A stretch of 63,370 nt of DNA from an uncultured Polaribacter sp. (GTDB lineage: Bacteria > Bacteroidota > Bacteroidia > Flavobacteriales > Flavobacteriaceae). Of the stretch, positions 34,516 to 42,693 are shown piece after piece; position 1 is the stretch's first letter; each line of letters opens with the position of its first letter. Below the pieces are notes generated by a model. That model was not told the origin of the DNA and ran no database searches. It saw nothing but the letters and a program-made list of their open reading frames with translations. The stretch spans positions 1-63,370 of the forward strand of contig CANMHT010000014.1 in NCBI GenBank assembly GCA_947497755.1, given 5' to 3'. Both the position numbers and the translations under genes were made by a program.

Positions 34516-35448
34516 TTAAAAACTGTTTTTAACCTCTTGATATTCTATCATCATTTCGTCAATCACTTCTTTTGCTGATTTAATATCATGAATCAATCCC
34601 GAAATTTGTCCAATTTCTAATTCACCATTATCTAAATCTCCTTCAAACATTCCCTTTTTGGCTCTAGCTCTTCCTAAAAGTTCTTTAAGTTCTTCAATAC
34701 TTGGTGCTTGTTTATACAATTCTTGAACCTGATTAAAAAACTTGTTTTTAATCAATCTAACTGGAGCTAACTCTTTTAATGTTAACTGGGTTTCACCTTC
34801 TTTAGCAATAACAATAGCTTGCTTAAAATTATCATGAGCAGAAGATTCTTTTGTGGCAGCAAATCGGCTACCAACTTGAACGCCATCAGCTCCTAAAACC
34901 ATAGCCGCTAACATTCCTCTTCCAGAACCTATTCCACCAGCAGCAATCACAGGAATTTTTACTTGTTCTTTTACAATTGGTATTAATGTAAAAGTTGTTG
35001 TTTCTTCTCTTCCGTTATGTCCACCAGCTTCAAAACCTTCACAAACCACAGCATCAACTCCTGCTGCTTCAGCTTTTAGTGCAAATTTTAATGAACTTAC
35101 TACATGTACAACAGTAATTCCTTTTTCTTTTAAAAAAGAGGTCCAAGTTTTAGGGTTACCTGCAGAAGTGAATACAATTTTCACACCTTCTTCAACAATA
35201 ATCTTCATTATCTTTTCGATATCTGGATACAACATTGGCACATTTACTCCAAAAGGTTTGTTTGTTGCTTTTTTACATTTCTGAATATGTTCTCTTAATA
35301 CTTCTGGATACATAGAACCTGCTCCTATTAAGCCTAAACCACCAGCATTAGAAACTGCTGATGCTAATTTATATCCAGAAACCCATATCATTCCTCCTTG
35401 AACAATTGGGTATTTTATATTGAAAAGTTGAGTAATATCTTGTCGCAT
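34516..35448 (-). CDS. Nitronate monooxygenase / FabK-like flavoprotein
   Basis: The 310-residue FMN TIM-barrel protein shows IVQGGMIWVSGYKLASAVSNAGGLGLIGAG at the start, FTSAGNP, VVCEGFEAGGHNG (catalytic-His region), VIAAGGIGSGRGMLAAMVLGADGVQVGSRF and a C-terminal LGRARAKKG...LEIGQISG. The family contains nitronate monooxygenases and FabK-type enoyl-ACP reductases, which this reading cannot separate. It starts at the base after the S8 protease stop, so both belong to one leftward transcript with ywbE. Confidence 0.92.
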   Translation of the reverse strand: MRQDITQLFNIKYPIVQGGMIWVSGYKLASAVSNAGGLGLIGAGSMYPEVLREHIQKCKKATNKPFGVNVPMLYPDIEKIMKIIVEEGVKIVFTSAGNPKTWTSFLKEKGITVVHVVSSLKFALKAEAAGVDAVVCEGFEAGGHNGREETTTFTLIPIVKEQVKIPVIAAGGIGSGRGMLAAMVLGADGVQVGSRFAATKESSAHDNFKQAIVIAKEGETQLTLKELAPVRLIKNKFFNQVQELYKQAPSIEELKELLGRARAKKGMFEGDLDNGELEIGQISGLIHDIKSAKEVIDEMMIEYQEVKNSF

Positions 35449-37110
35449 TTATCTCTTTACTAATTTGATTGTTTTTTGCGCTGTTCCATTCATTATTTTT
35501 AGAATATAAATTCCAGGGTTTAATGCTGAAACATCGATTGTTTTTGTTGTTAAGTTTCTTTTTTCGAAGACTTTTTTTCCTATAACACTAAATAGTTGAA
35601 TACGGTAATTACTTAAATCTGCTGTGTTTAGTTGTAAGTTAAAATGAGTATTTATCGGGTTTGGGTAAATAGTTATTTTTTTCAGTACATCTTCTTCTAT
35701 TGATAAGCTTTTTACATAATTAGACAAAGCGATTTCAAAATTAGGCAATCCATATCCATATTGATCAGTTGGACTATTATATCTATCTGCTGACTTATAA
35801 ACTGATTGTTTTAATAAAGTATTTAAATTCATTGCTGATTGCTTTTTTGATTTTATCAAGAAAGTTTGATTTTCACTCAAACAAGCAATTAACCCTGCCA
35901 TTATTGGTGCAGAAAAAGAAGTTCCATTAGATGTAGTTGATACTCCATTTGTATAATGAATAATACTTGCAGATTGTCCTTTGGCTACTATCTCAGGCTT
36001 AATCCTATTATCTGAAGTAGGTCCAAAAGAACTAAAAGCAGCAATGTTACCTGTACTATTTACAGCTCCTACAGTAATTACAGATGGAGCATCTGCTGGA
36101 GCAGAAATATAATGCCATGGGTCATTCCCTTCATTACCCGCAGAAATCACAATCAACATTCCTTTTGTTGCTCCAATTTCTGCTCCTCTACTTATAAAGG
36201 TTGTTTTTCCATCCATATCTGCATAAGTATGGTTGTAATTAGCATTGTCAAAAGTTGTATATCCTAGAGAAGTATTAATTACATCTACACCTAAACTATC
36301 TGCTCTTTCTGCAGCTTCTACCCACAAACTTTCTTCTAAAGGCACTTCTTTTGATGAATCTTCTGTTCTAAACAAATAAAAAGAAGCATCTGGTGCAGTT
36401 CCTACAAATGTATTTTCAATATACCCTCCTATCGTAGATAATACATGAGTTCCATGACTATGACCTGAATAAAAATTATCGCTCCTATCTACAAAATCAT
36501 AACCTCCTAAAATTTGGTTATTATCTCTTAATCGTTGAAAAGCAGCGAGCGTATTTACATTAGGAAATCCTGCATCGATAATCGCAATATGACTGTTTTT
36601 ACCCGTAAAACCTTGTTCATGCAAATGATTTCCCTTTAACATCTCAATCTGATTAGCAGCATCTCCATAATTAAATGTAGTACTTACTTTTGCAAACTTA
36701 CTTCTCTTCTTTACAGTTTTAGATTTTACCTTGTTTTTTCCTTTTGCATTCAATGATTTATTCGCAAACTCAATTTTATCTACAAAAGAAAAATTAGTAG
36801 TTAAATTTTTAATATCGGCTTCTGTTCCTTGTACATGTAGCGCATTTAACCATTTAGATTTTGCCAACACCGAAATTCCAGTGGCATTTTTTACCTGTAT
36901 ATAATAAGTTGCTTCTATAGGTACATCTTTACTATCCAAGGTAATATTCTGTTTGGTTCTCCTATCTAAAGCTCTTTGAGAAAGCATTGTTAGTGGAGAT
37001 GCTAAATATGTTGCAGCACTAGGTTTATCTTTAAAAAACACCCAAGCATCTTCTTGTGCAGTTAGTTGGAAAGAAACTAAAAATATAAGTAGGGGAAATA
37101 GTTTTCTCAT
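35449..37110 (-). CDS. Subtilisin-like (S8) protease with type IX secretion sorting tail
   Basis: The 553-residue protein has a signal peptide (to about residue 19, LTAQE) and a propeptide-like region (20-150). The catalytic domain carries Asp179 (IAIIDAG), His222 (SHGTHVLS) and Ser398 (NGTSFSAP), with oxyanion Asn326. The C-terminal ~75 residues (from ITIYPNPINTHFNL to LKIMNGTAQKTIKLVKR) form a type A T9SS sorting domain, so the protein should be exported through the type IX system and released or attached to the surface. A palindrome and a -7-like box (TATTTTCG, minus strand) lie just upstream. Confidence 0.96.
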   Translation of the reverse strand: MRKLFPLLIFLVSFQLTAQEDAWVFFKDKPSAATYLASPLTMLSQRALDRRTKQNITLDSKDVPIEATYYIQVKNATGISVLAKSKWLNALHVQGTEADIKNLTTNFSFVDKIEFANKSLNAKGKNKVKSKTVKKRSKFAKVSTTFNYGDAANQIEMLKGNHLHEQGFTGKNSHIAIIDAGFPNVNTLAAFQRLRDNNQILGGYDFVDRSDNFYSGHSHGTHVLSTIGGYIENTFVGTAPDASFYLFRTEDSSKEVPLEESLWVEAAERADSLGVDVINTSLGYTTFDNANYNHTYADMDGKTTFISRGAEIGATKGMLIVISAGNEGNDPWHYISAPADAPSVITVGAVNSTGNIAAFSSFGPTSDNRIKPEIVAKGQSASIIHYTNGVSTTSNGTSFSAPIMAGLIACLSENQTFLIKSKKQSAMNLNTLLKQSVYKSADRYNSPTDQYGYGLPNFEIALSNYVKSLSIEEDVLKKITIYPNPINTHFNLQLNTADLSNYRIQLFSVIGKKVFEKRNLTTKTIDVSALNPGIYILKIMNGTAQKTIKLVKR

Positions 37111-37116
37111 CGGTTT

Positions 37117-37130
37117 GGTTTTATAAAACC
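37117..37130. repeat. 14-bp palindrome before the S8 protease
   Basis: GGTTTTATAAAACC is a perfect palindrome located 6 bases upstream of the protease ATG. It abuts a minus-strand -7-like box (TATTTTCG, 37137-37130), so it sits in the initially transcribed region. It could be an operator, or chance in AT-rich DNA. Confidence 0.4.
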
Positions 37131-37164
37131 GAAAATACTACTTTTTAAAGATTTCTAAAAATGA

Positions 37165-38352
37165 TTATGAGATTACTCCAGAACCTAATAATTCTTCTTC
37201 TTTGTACCAAGCAACAAATTGCCCTTCTGTAATTGCAGATTGCTGGTTTTCAAATTCTACAAATAAACCTGTAGCTACTTTATATAACCTTGCTTTTTCT
37301 AAAGTTTGACGATATCTAATTCTGGCTTCTACTTCAAGAGATTCACCTATTTTTAAAGCTAAATCTTCTCTAATCCAATGCAATTCCTCGTTGCTAACGA
37401 ACAATACATTTCTGTACAATCCTTGATGACTTTTTCCTTCACCTGCATAAATAATATTCTCATCAACATCGGTTTCAATCACATACAATGCTTCTTTAGT
37501 ACCACCAACATTTAAGCCTTTACGTTGTCCTTTTGTAAAGTAATGAGCTCCTTGGTGTTTTCCTACTACTTTCCCATTTTCTTTTTGATACTTATACTTT
37601 GTTGCATAAAAAGTCAATTCTTCTTCTTTTGTAGCAAAAGTTGGGATACTTCTATTGTACAATTCTGAGTCTTGTGGAATAGTAACAATTTCACCTTCTT
37701 TAGGTTGTAATTTTTGTTGTAAAAACTCTGGCAAACGAACTTTACCGATAAAGCATAAACCTTGAGAATCTTTCTTTTCAGCTGTAATTAAATCAGCTTT
37801 TTTTGCAATTTCTCTAACTTCTGGCTTAGTTAACTCTCCAATTGGAAACAACGCTTTTGCTAATTGCTCTTGAGACAATTGACATAAAAAATACGATTGA
37901 TCTTTATTTATATCTTTTCCTGCCAATAATTTATAAACGGTTTGCCCCTCTATTTTTTCTTCTCCTTTTCTACAATAATGTCCAGTCGCCACATAATCTG
38001 CACCTAAGTTTAATGCAATGTCCATAAATACATCAAACTTAATTTCTCTATTACAAAGTACATCTGGATTTGGAGTTCTTCCTTTTTCATACTCGTCAAA
38101 CATATAATCTACAATACGTTCTTTGTATTGCTCACTCAAATCGACTACTTGAAAAGGAATTCCTAATTTATCAGCAACAATCATAGCATCATTACTATCT
38201 TCTAACCAAGGACATTCGTTAGAAATTGTGACAGAGTCATCGTGCCAGTTTTTCATAAACAGACCAATCACTTCATATCCTTGTTCTTTTAATAAATAAG
38301 CAGTTACACTACTATCAACACCTCCAGAAAGTCCTACAATTACTCTTTTCAT
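37165..38352 (-). CDS. mnmA: tRNA-uridine 2-sulfurtransferase (2-thiouridylase)
   Basis: MnmA thiolates U34 of Lys, Glu and Gln tRNAs. The product is 395 residues from the ATG at 38352, giving the canonical start [21 protein letters not shown] with the PP-loop [21 protein letters not shown] carries the first catalytic Cys and [12 protein letters not shown] the second. An ATG eight codons upstream is rejected because a -7 box lies at 38381-38374 on this strand, too close to it. The C-terminal beta-barrel domain is complete. Confidence 0.97.
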   Translation of the reverse strand: MKRVIVGLSGGVDSSVTAYLLKEQGYEVIGLFMKNWHDDSVTISNECPWLEDSNDAMIVADKLGIPFQVVDLSEQYKERIVDYMFDEYEKGRTPNPDVLCNREIKFDVFMDIALNLGADYVATGHYCRKGEEKIEGQTVYKLLAGKDINKDQSYFLCQLSQEQLAKALFPIGELTKPEVREIAKKADLITAEKKDSQGLCFIGKVRLPEFLQQKLQPKEGEIVTIPQDSELYNRSIPTFATKEEELTFYATKYKYQKENGKVVGKHQGAHYFTKGQRKGLNVGGTKEALYVIETDVDENIIYAGEGKSHQGLYRNVLFVSNEELHWIREDLALKIGESLEVEARIRYRQTLEKARLYKVATGLFVEFENQQSAITEGQFVAWYKEEELLGSGVIS

Positions 38353-38373
38353 TTTTTGTGATAAATTGGGAGG

Positions 38374-38381
38374 CAAAGATA
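38374..38381 (-). promoter_or_regulatory. -7 box (TATCTTTG, minus strand) that decides the mnmA start
   Basis: It is an exact consensus match placing transcription start near 38367, 15 bases before the ATG at 38352. An in-frame ATG at 38376 lies inside the promoter and cannot be used from it. Confidence 0.6.
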
Positions 38382-38435
38382 CGAATCAAATGTGATAAAA
38401 AACATTGAATTTATCAATGTATAGATAAGCGAAAA

Positions 38436-39155
38436 TTATTCTTGTTTAGGCTTAATTTTATTTTTTCTAGTTTGTCTTAATTTCTTTTCATCTACAGCTT
38501 CTCCATCCAAATAAAATTCCCATTTTCCAATACGAATACCATCTTTGTAAAGTCCTTTTTCTTTAAGGTTACCGTTAAGTTCATAGTATTTCGCTAAGCC
38601 ATTCGCTTTACCGTTTTTATAAATAACATCTTCTAATAAAATGCCTTTATCTGAATAGTTTTTTACATGTCCATTTAATAAACCATCTTTATATTCGGCT
38701 TCTTCAGTAATTTTTCCATTGCTTTTAAAATAGACAATTACTTTTCCTGAAAGTTTTCCATCTACATAATTTTCTTCAGAAAACAAACCTCCTCTTTTAT
38801 AGTAATACACCCACTTCCCTACTTTTTTTCTACCAAACAACATTCCTTTTCCTTTTAATTTGGCATTGTCATAAAAGTATTTTACAGTTACAGAGTCAGA
38901 ATCTTTATGAAAGACTTTAATTGCTTCTGGGTGTCTAGAAAAAGACATACTATAAAACTTGAATGTTCCAATTTCTTTTCCGTCTTTAAAAGTTCCAATA
39001 TAGCGTATCCTTTTGTTAGGGTAGTATTTCTTCCAAACACCTGTTCGTTTTTTGTTTTTATCAAACTGATTATAGCGTTGTGCATAAACAGAAGGTATGT
39101 TTAAAAAACATAGAAAAAATAAGCTAACAAAAAATAGTCTTTTTATATTTATCAT
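38436..39155 (-). CDS. Secreted YwqK/MORN-repeat protein
   Basis: The 239-residue protein has a signal peptide (to about residue 25, SVYAQ). It then has repeated beta-hairpin units of the type 'YxDGKxNGxxKxYYxNGxLxxE' (KDGKEIGTFKFY, VDGKLSGKVIVYFKSNGKI, KDGLLNGHVKNYSDKGIL, KNGKANGLAKYYELNGNL, KDGIRIGKWEFY), six or so copies. Such MORN-like proteins are common in Bacteroidota envelopes. They are often labelled 'YwqK family antitoxin', but no toxin is adjacent and the protein is exported. The function is unknown. Confidence 0.85.
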   Translation of the reverse strand: MINIKRLFFVSLFFLCFLNIPSVYAQRYNQFDKNKKRTGVWKKYYPNKRIRYIGTFKDGKEIGTFKFYSMSFSRHPEAIKVFHKDSDSVTVKYFYDNAKLKGKGMLFGRKKVGKWVYYYKRGGLFSEENYVDGKLSGKVIVYFKSNGKITEEAEYKDGLLNGHVKNYSDKGILLEDVIYKNGKANGLAKYYELNGNLKEKGLYKDGIRIGKWEFYLDGEAVDEKKLRQTRKNKIKPKQE

Positions 39156-39194
39156 CTATAAAGATTTAAAGGGTAAATATACATAACTACTCAC

Positions 39195-39779
39195 ATGACA
39201 GACAAAAATATTTTACTTTCTGCCTTAAATAATATGGAGAACCCTAAAAGGGAAAACAGGCAAACTGCTGCAAATATTGTATATCATAATCAAAATTTAT
39301 TTAAACATTTGGTTGCCCTAACTTTTGAAGTAGATAATAAACTCTCTATAAAAGCAGCTTGGGTTTTAGAATGGATTTGTACTCATGGAAAATTAACGTG
39401 GATTATTCCACATTTAGATGAATTTACTCAAAATATTAGCAATGTAACCTTTGATAGCGCTATAAGACCTTGTGCAAAAATTTGCGAATATATTGCGACT
39501 GCATATACTTCTAAAAAAGAAAATGAATTTAGTTATAGCCTAAAACCATCTCATATAGATTTAATTATTGAAACTGGTTTTGATTGGTTAATTACTCCAC
39601 AAAAAATTGCTGTTAGAGCGTATACTATGAGTACTTTGTATTTGTTAGGTTTGGAAAAAGATTGGGTACATCCAGAATTAGAACATTTAATTTTAACCAA
39701 AATAATTAAAGAAAGTAAAGGCTGTAAAGCACGAGGTACTAAGATTTTAGATTTGATAAAAAAGCATCAAAAAATCTAA
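39195..39779 (+). CDS. HEAT-like helical protein upstream of purB, unknown
   Basis: The 194-residue protein appears all-helical, with HEAT-like features (NRQTAANIVYHNQNLFKHLVALTFEVDNKLSIKAAWVLEW, IAVRAYTMSTLYLL, IKESKGCKARGTKILDLI). It has no signal peptide. Database labels of 'adenylosuccinate lyase' for this family come from the neighbouring gene; no lyase signature is present. It lies 65 bases before purB, which has its own -7 box, so transcriptional linkage is partial at best. Confidence 0.75.
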   Translation: MTDKNILLSALNNMENPKRENRQTAANIVYHNQNLFKHLVALTFEVDNKLSIKAAWVLEWICTHGKLTWIIPHLDEFTQNISNVTFDSAIRPCAKICEYIATAYTSKKENEFSYSLKPSHIDLIIETGFDWLITPQKIAVRAYTMSTLYLLGLEKDWVHPELEHLILTKIIKESKGCKARGTKILDLIKKHQKI

Positions 39780-39810
39780 GAAAATGCCTACTAAATGTTG
39801 TATAAATCAG

Positions 39811-39818
39811 TATTTTTG
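39811..39818 (+). promoter_or_regulatory. -7 box (TATTTTTG) of purB
   Basis: It is an exact consensus match ending 26 bases before the purB ATG. No convincing -33 TTG is seen at the standard distance. Confidence 0.5.
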
Positions 39819-39844
39819 CAGCTTTAAAACACAACACAACAACA

Positions 39845-41188
39845 ATGAACTTATCTGAATTAAACGCAATCTCTCCTATCGACGGAAGATATAGAAACAA
39901 AGTGGCACAATTGGCCAACTATTTTTCTGAAGAATCTTTAATAAAATATCGTGTAAAAGTAGAGATCGAATACTTTATCGCTTTATGTGAAATCCCTTTA
40001 CCACAACTAGAAGATTTTAATACAGATTTGTTTACAGCATTACGAAAAATTTATAAAGATTTTTCTAGTGATGATGCACAGAAAATAAAAGACATTGAAA
40101 AAGTTACCAACCACGATGTAAAAGCGGTTGAATATTTTATCAAAGAACAATTTGATAATTTACAATTAGAAAAATACAAAGAGTTTATCCATTTTGGATT
40201 GACTTCTCAAGATATAAACAACACTGCTGTACCACTTTCTATTAAAGATGCGATAGAAGAAGTATACATTCCAACATATGAAAAGTTACTTGCAAAAATT
40301 GATGAGTTAGCTATTGAATGGAAAGATGTTTCCATGTTAGCAAGAACTCATGGTCAACCTGCTTCTCCTACGCGTTTAGGTAAGGAAATTGGTGTTTTTG
40401 TTACTCGTTTAACAGAGCAATTTCGCTTTTTAACAGCAATTCCAAATGCCGCGAAATTTGGTGGTGCAACAGGAAACTATAATGCGCATCATGTAGCTTA
40501 TCCAACAATCAACTGGAAAGACTTTGGAACTAATTTTGTTGAGAATAAATTAGGGTTATATCATTCGTTTCCTACAACGCAAATTGAGCATTATGACCAT
40601 ATGGCTTCTTTGTTTGATGCTTTAAAAAGAATCAATACAATTATCTTAGATTTAGATAAAGATATTTGGACATATGTTGCCATGGATTACTTTAAACAAA
40701 AGATTAAAGCTGGTGAAATAGGTTCTTCTGCGATGCCACATAAAGTAAATCCAATTGATTTTGAAAACTCTGAAGGAAATTTAGGTTTAGCAAATGCTAT
40801 TTTTGAGCATTTAGCAGCTAAATTACCTATCTCTAGAATGCAACGTGATTTAACTGACAGTACCGTATTGCGTAATGTTGGTGTTCCTTTTGGACATACT
40901 ATTATTGGATTTACTTCTACATTAAAAGGTTTAAACAAACTTTTATTAAATCAAGCAAAATTTGATGAGGATTTAGAAAACAATTGGGCAGTTGTTGCAG
41001 AAGCAATTCAAACAATTTTACGTAGAGAAGCTTATCCAAACCCTTATGAAGCCTTAAAAGGTTTAACAAGAACAAACGAAAAAATTACACAAAGTTCTAT
41101 TGCTAATTTTATTGATACTTTAGAAGTATCTGATGCAATAAAAGCTGAGTTAAAAGTAATAACACCCGCAAATTTTACAGGAATCTAA
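39845..41188 (+). CDS. purB: Adenylosuccinate lyase
   Basis: PurB acts twice in purine synthesis, removing fumarate from SAICAR and from adenylosuccinate. The 447-residue protein shows LNAISPIDGRYRNK near the start, TNHDVKAVEYFIKE, FGLTSQDINNTA, ARTHGQPASPTRLGKE (catalytic His region), GATGNYNAHH and the fumarase-superfamily signature GSSAMPHKVNPIDFE. Length and motif order match the E. coli-type enzyme. Its stop overlaps the ATG of a small lipoprotein gene (TAATG). Confidence 0.98.
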   Translation: MNLSELNAISPIDGRYRNKVAQLANYFSEESLIKYRVKVEIEYFIALCEIPLPQLEDFNTDLFTALRKIYKDFSSDDAQKIKDIEKVTNHDVKAVEYFIKEQFDNLQLEKYKEFIHFGLTSQDINNTAVPLSIKDAIEEVYIPTYEKLLAKIDELAIEWKDVSMLARTHGQPASPTRLGKEIGVFVTRLTEQFRFLTAIPNAAKFGGATGNYNAHHVAYPTINWKDFGTNFVENKLGLYHSFPTTQIEHYDHMASLFDALKRINTIILDLDKDIWTYVAMDYFKQKIKAGEIGSSAMPHKVNPIDFENSEGNLGLANAIFEHLAAKLPISRMQRDLTDSTVLRNVGVPFGHTIIGFTSTLKGLNKLLLNQAKFDEDLENNWAVVAEAIQTILRREAYPNPYEALKGLTRTNEKITQSSIANFIDTLEVSDAIKAELKVITPANFTGI

Positions 41189-41565
41189 TGAAAAAAATAT
41201 TCTTCTTCTTTCTTTTTAGCTTGCTAATTTTAACCTCTTGTAAAGAAGTTAAAGTGGTAGACAATAACAATCAATTTAAAACTGGTGTTTTTGAAATTCC
41301 AGCTGGAAAAAACTTTGTAAAAGAAACCATCATCAGAAAAGATAGTATTCAAATTAGCAAGTACGAAGATCATATAGATACTTTATCTATAAAATGGAAG
41401 AATAATTTCTTTTATACTTTACGATATATCAATCCTAAAAATGAAATGCAGAAAGATCCAATGTTTGTACAAATAAATAAAGTATATAAAGATTCTTATG
41501 ATTTCACTGTAAAAATTGGATTTTCTAAATTCTCTACTAAAGGAACGATATACAAAATTAAATAG
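41188..41565 (+). CDS. Small lipoprotein, unknown (family often mislabelled DNA topoisomerase IV)
   Basis: The 125-residue protein has a lipoprotein signal (FSLLILTSC, Cys18). It is followed by a beta-rich domain (FKTGVFEIPAG, TIIRKDSIQISKYEDHIDTLSIKWKNNFFYTLRYINPKNE, DSYDFTVKIGFSKFSTKGTIYKI). Homologues in flavobacteria carry the name 'DNA topoisomerase IV', which the sequence does not support: it is exported and far too short. It is coupled to purB by a one-base overlap and precedes a TerC-type gene by 2 bases. Confidence 0.85.
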   Translation: MKKIFFFFLFSLLILTSCKEVKVVDNNNQFKTGVFEIPAGKNFVKETIIRKDSIQISKYEDHIDTLSIKWKNNFFYTLRYINPKNEMQKDPMFVQINKVYKDSYDFTVKIGFSKFSTKGTIYKIK

Positions 41566-41567
41566 CT

Positions 41568-42341
41568 ATGGAAATTTTTGCGCATATAGATACATGGGTT
41601 GCTTTATTAACCCTAACCTTTTTAGAAATTGTTTTAGGAATAGACAATATTATTTTTATTTCTATTGCCACCAACAAATTACCTAAAGAACAACAAAAAA
41701 AGGGTACCAATATTGGTTTAATATTAGCCATGGTATTTAGAGTTATTCTTTTATTAGGGGTTTCGTATCTAATTGCAATGAAAGATCCTTGGATAACGGT
41801 AAACACTTCATGGTTAACAACAGAAATTACTGGACAGAGCATTATACTTATTTTAGGAGGAATCTTTTTATTGTATAAAAGTACTAGTGAGATACATCAT
41901 AAAGTTGAAGGAGCTTCTGAAAATAGTGAATCTACTAACAAAAAAATGGGAAGCACTTTAAGTAAAGTTATTCTTCAAATTGTTTTAATAGATATTGTAT
42001 TCTCTTTTGATTCTGTTTTAACTGCTGTTGGTATGACCAATGGTGTTGATGGTGCTTTAACTATTATGATTACTGCTGTTATTATTTCTATGTTGATTAT
42101 GATGATTTTTGCAAATCCAGTAAGTAGGTTTGTAAATAAACATCCTACAATTCAAATGCTTGCCTTATCATTTTTAATATTAATTGGCTTTATGCTAATT
42201 ACAGAAGGAGCTCATTTGGCAAATACAGTAATTTTTCATCAGCATATTGGGGCTATTCCAAAAGGATATTTGTATTTTGCGATCGCTTTCTCATTAGGAG
42301 TTGAAGCATTGAACATGAAAGTTAGAAAGAAAAGTAAATAG
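41568..42341 (+). CDS. TerC-family integral membrane protein
   Basis: The 257-residue protein has seven or more membrane helices. TerC features are LTFLEIVLGIDNIIFISIATNKLP (about 15-38) and the second acidic membrane motif VLIDIVFSFDSVLTAVGMTNG (about 138-160), plus SLGVEALNMKVRKK at the end. TerC proteins are linked to metal (Mn) export, tellurite resistance and metalation of exported proteins. It is followed closely by the His/Cys-rich peptide and TonB-receptor genes; a metal-homeostasis connection is possible but inferred. Confidence 0.94.
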   Translation: MEIFAHIDTWVALLTLTFLEIVLGIDNIIFISIATNKLPKEQQKKGTNIGLILAMVFRVILLLGVSYLIAMKDPWITVNTSWLTTEITGQSIILILGGIFLLYKSTSEIHHKVEGASENSESTNKKMGSTLSKVILQIVLIDIVFSFDSVLTAVGMTNGVDGALTIMITAVIISMLIMMIFANPVSRFVNKHPTIQMLALSFLILIGFMLITEGAHLANTVIFHQHIGAIPKGYLYFAIAFSLGVEALNMKVRKKSK

Positions 42342-42343
42342 CA

Positions 42344-42661
42344 ATTAATACAATAAAAAGACATATCGCCTTATTTGCCATAGTTGTATTGTGTATTCCA
42401 ACACTAATACAATTGCATCATGTCTTTGAAAATCATGAGCATGTAAGTTGTACTTCTAAAGAAGTAAAGCATATACATACTAAAGAATTAGACTGTGATA
42501 TTTTTCATAGACCTTATCAAAACTTATCATTAAGTATACCTTCTACTACTGAGGTAATACCAACACATTATTATACTACTAATTTTACTGAGTTACCTCA
42601 ACTAGTTTACTCGGTATATCATTCAAAAAAGAAATCTCGAGGCCCACCAATAATAGCTTAA
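42344..42661 (+). CDS. Small secreted His/Cys-containing protein, start codon uncertain (ATT?)
   Basis: The open frame runs from after an in-frame TAA at 42335-42337 to TAA at 42659-42661. Reading from ATT at 42344 gives a signal-peptide-like start (NTIKRHIALFAIVVLCIPTL). The mature part is rich in potential metal ligands (HHVFENHEHVSC, KHIHTKELDCDIFH) and ends RGPPIIA. No ATG or GTG exists in frame at the signal peptide. The first standard start, TTG at 42389, would leave 90 residues and lose the basic n-region and half the hydrophobic core. The gene precedes a TonB-dependent receptor and lipoprotein, an arrangement I recall from other flavobacteria with a peptide of this kind. A metal-related role is inferred. 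Confidence 0.65.
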   Translation: MNTIKRHIALFAIVVLCIPTLIQLHHVFENHEHVSCTSKEVKHIHTKELDCDIFHRPYQNLSLSIPSTTEVIPTHYYTTNFTELPQLVYSVYHSKKKSRGPPIIA

Positions 42662-42693
42662 ACAGAAATTAAGTTTAACTATTATTATTTATA

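Noticed and set aside
38436..39155. Toxin-antitoxin locus suggested by the YwqK family name
   Set aside because: The protein is secreted, built of MORN-like hairpins, and no toxin-like gene is adjacent.
39195..39779. Annotation as adenylosuccinate lyase
   Set aside because: The fumarase-superfamily signature is absent; the true purB follows at 39845. The product is a short all-helical protein.
41188..41565. Annotation as DNA topoisomerase IV
   Set aside because: The product is a 125-residue exported lipoprotein with no topoisomerase motif.
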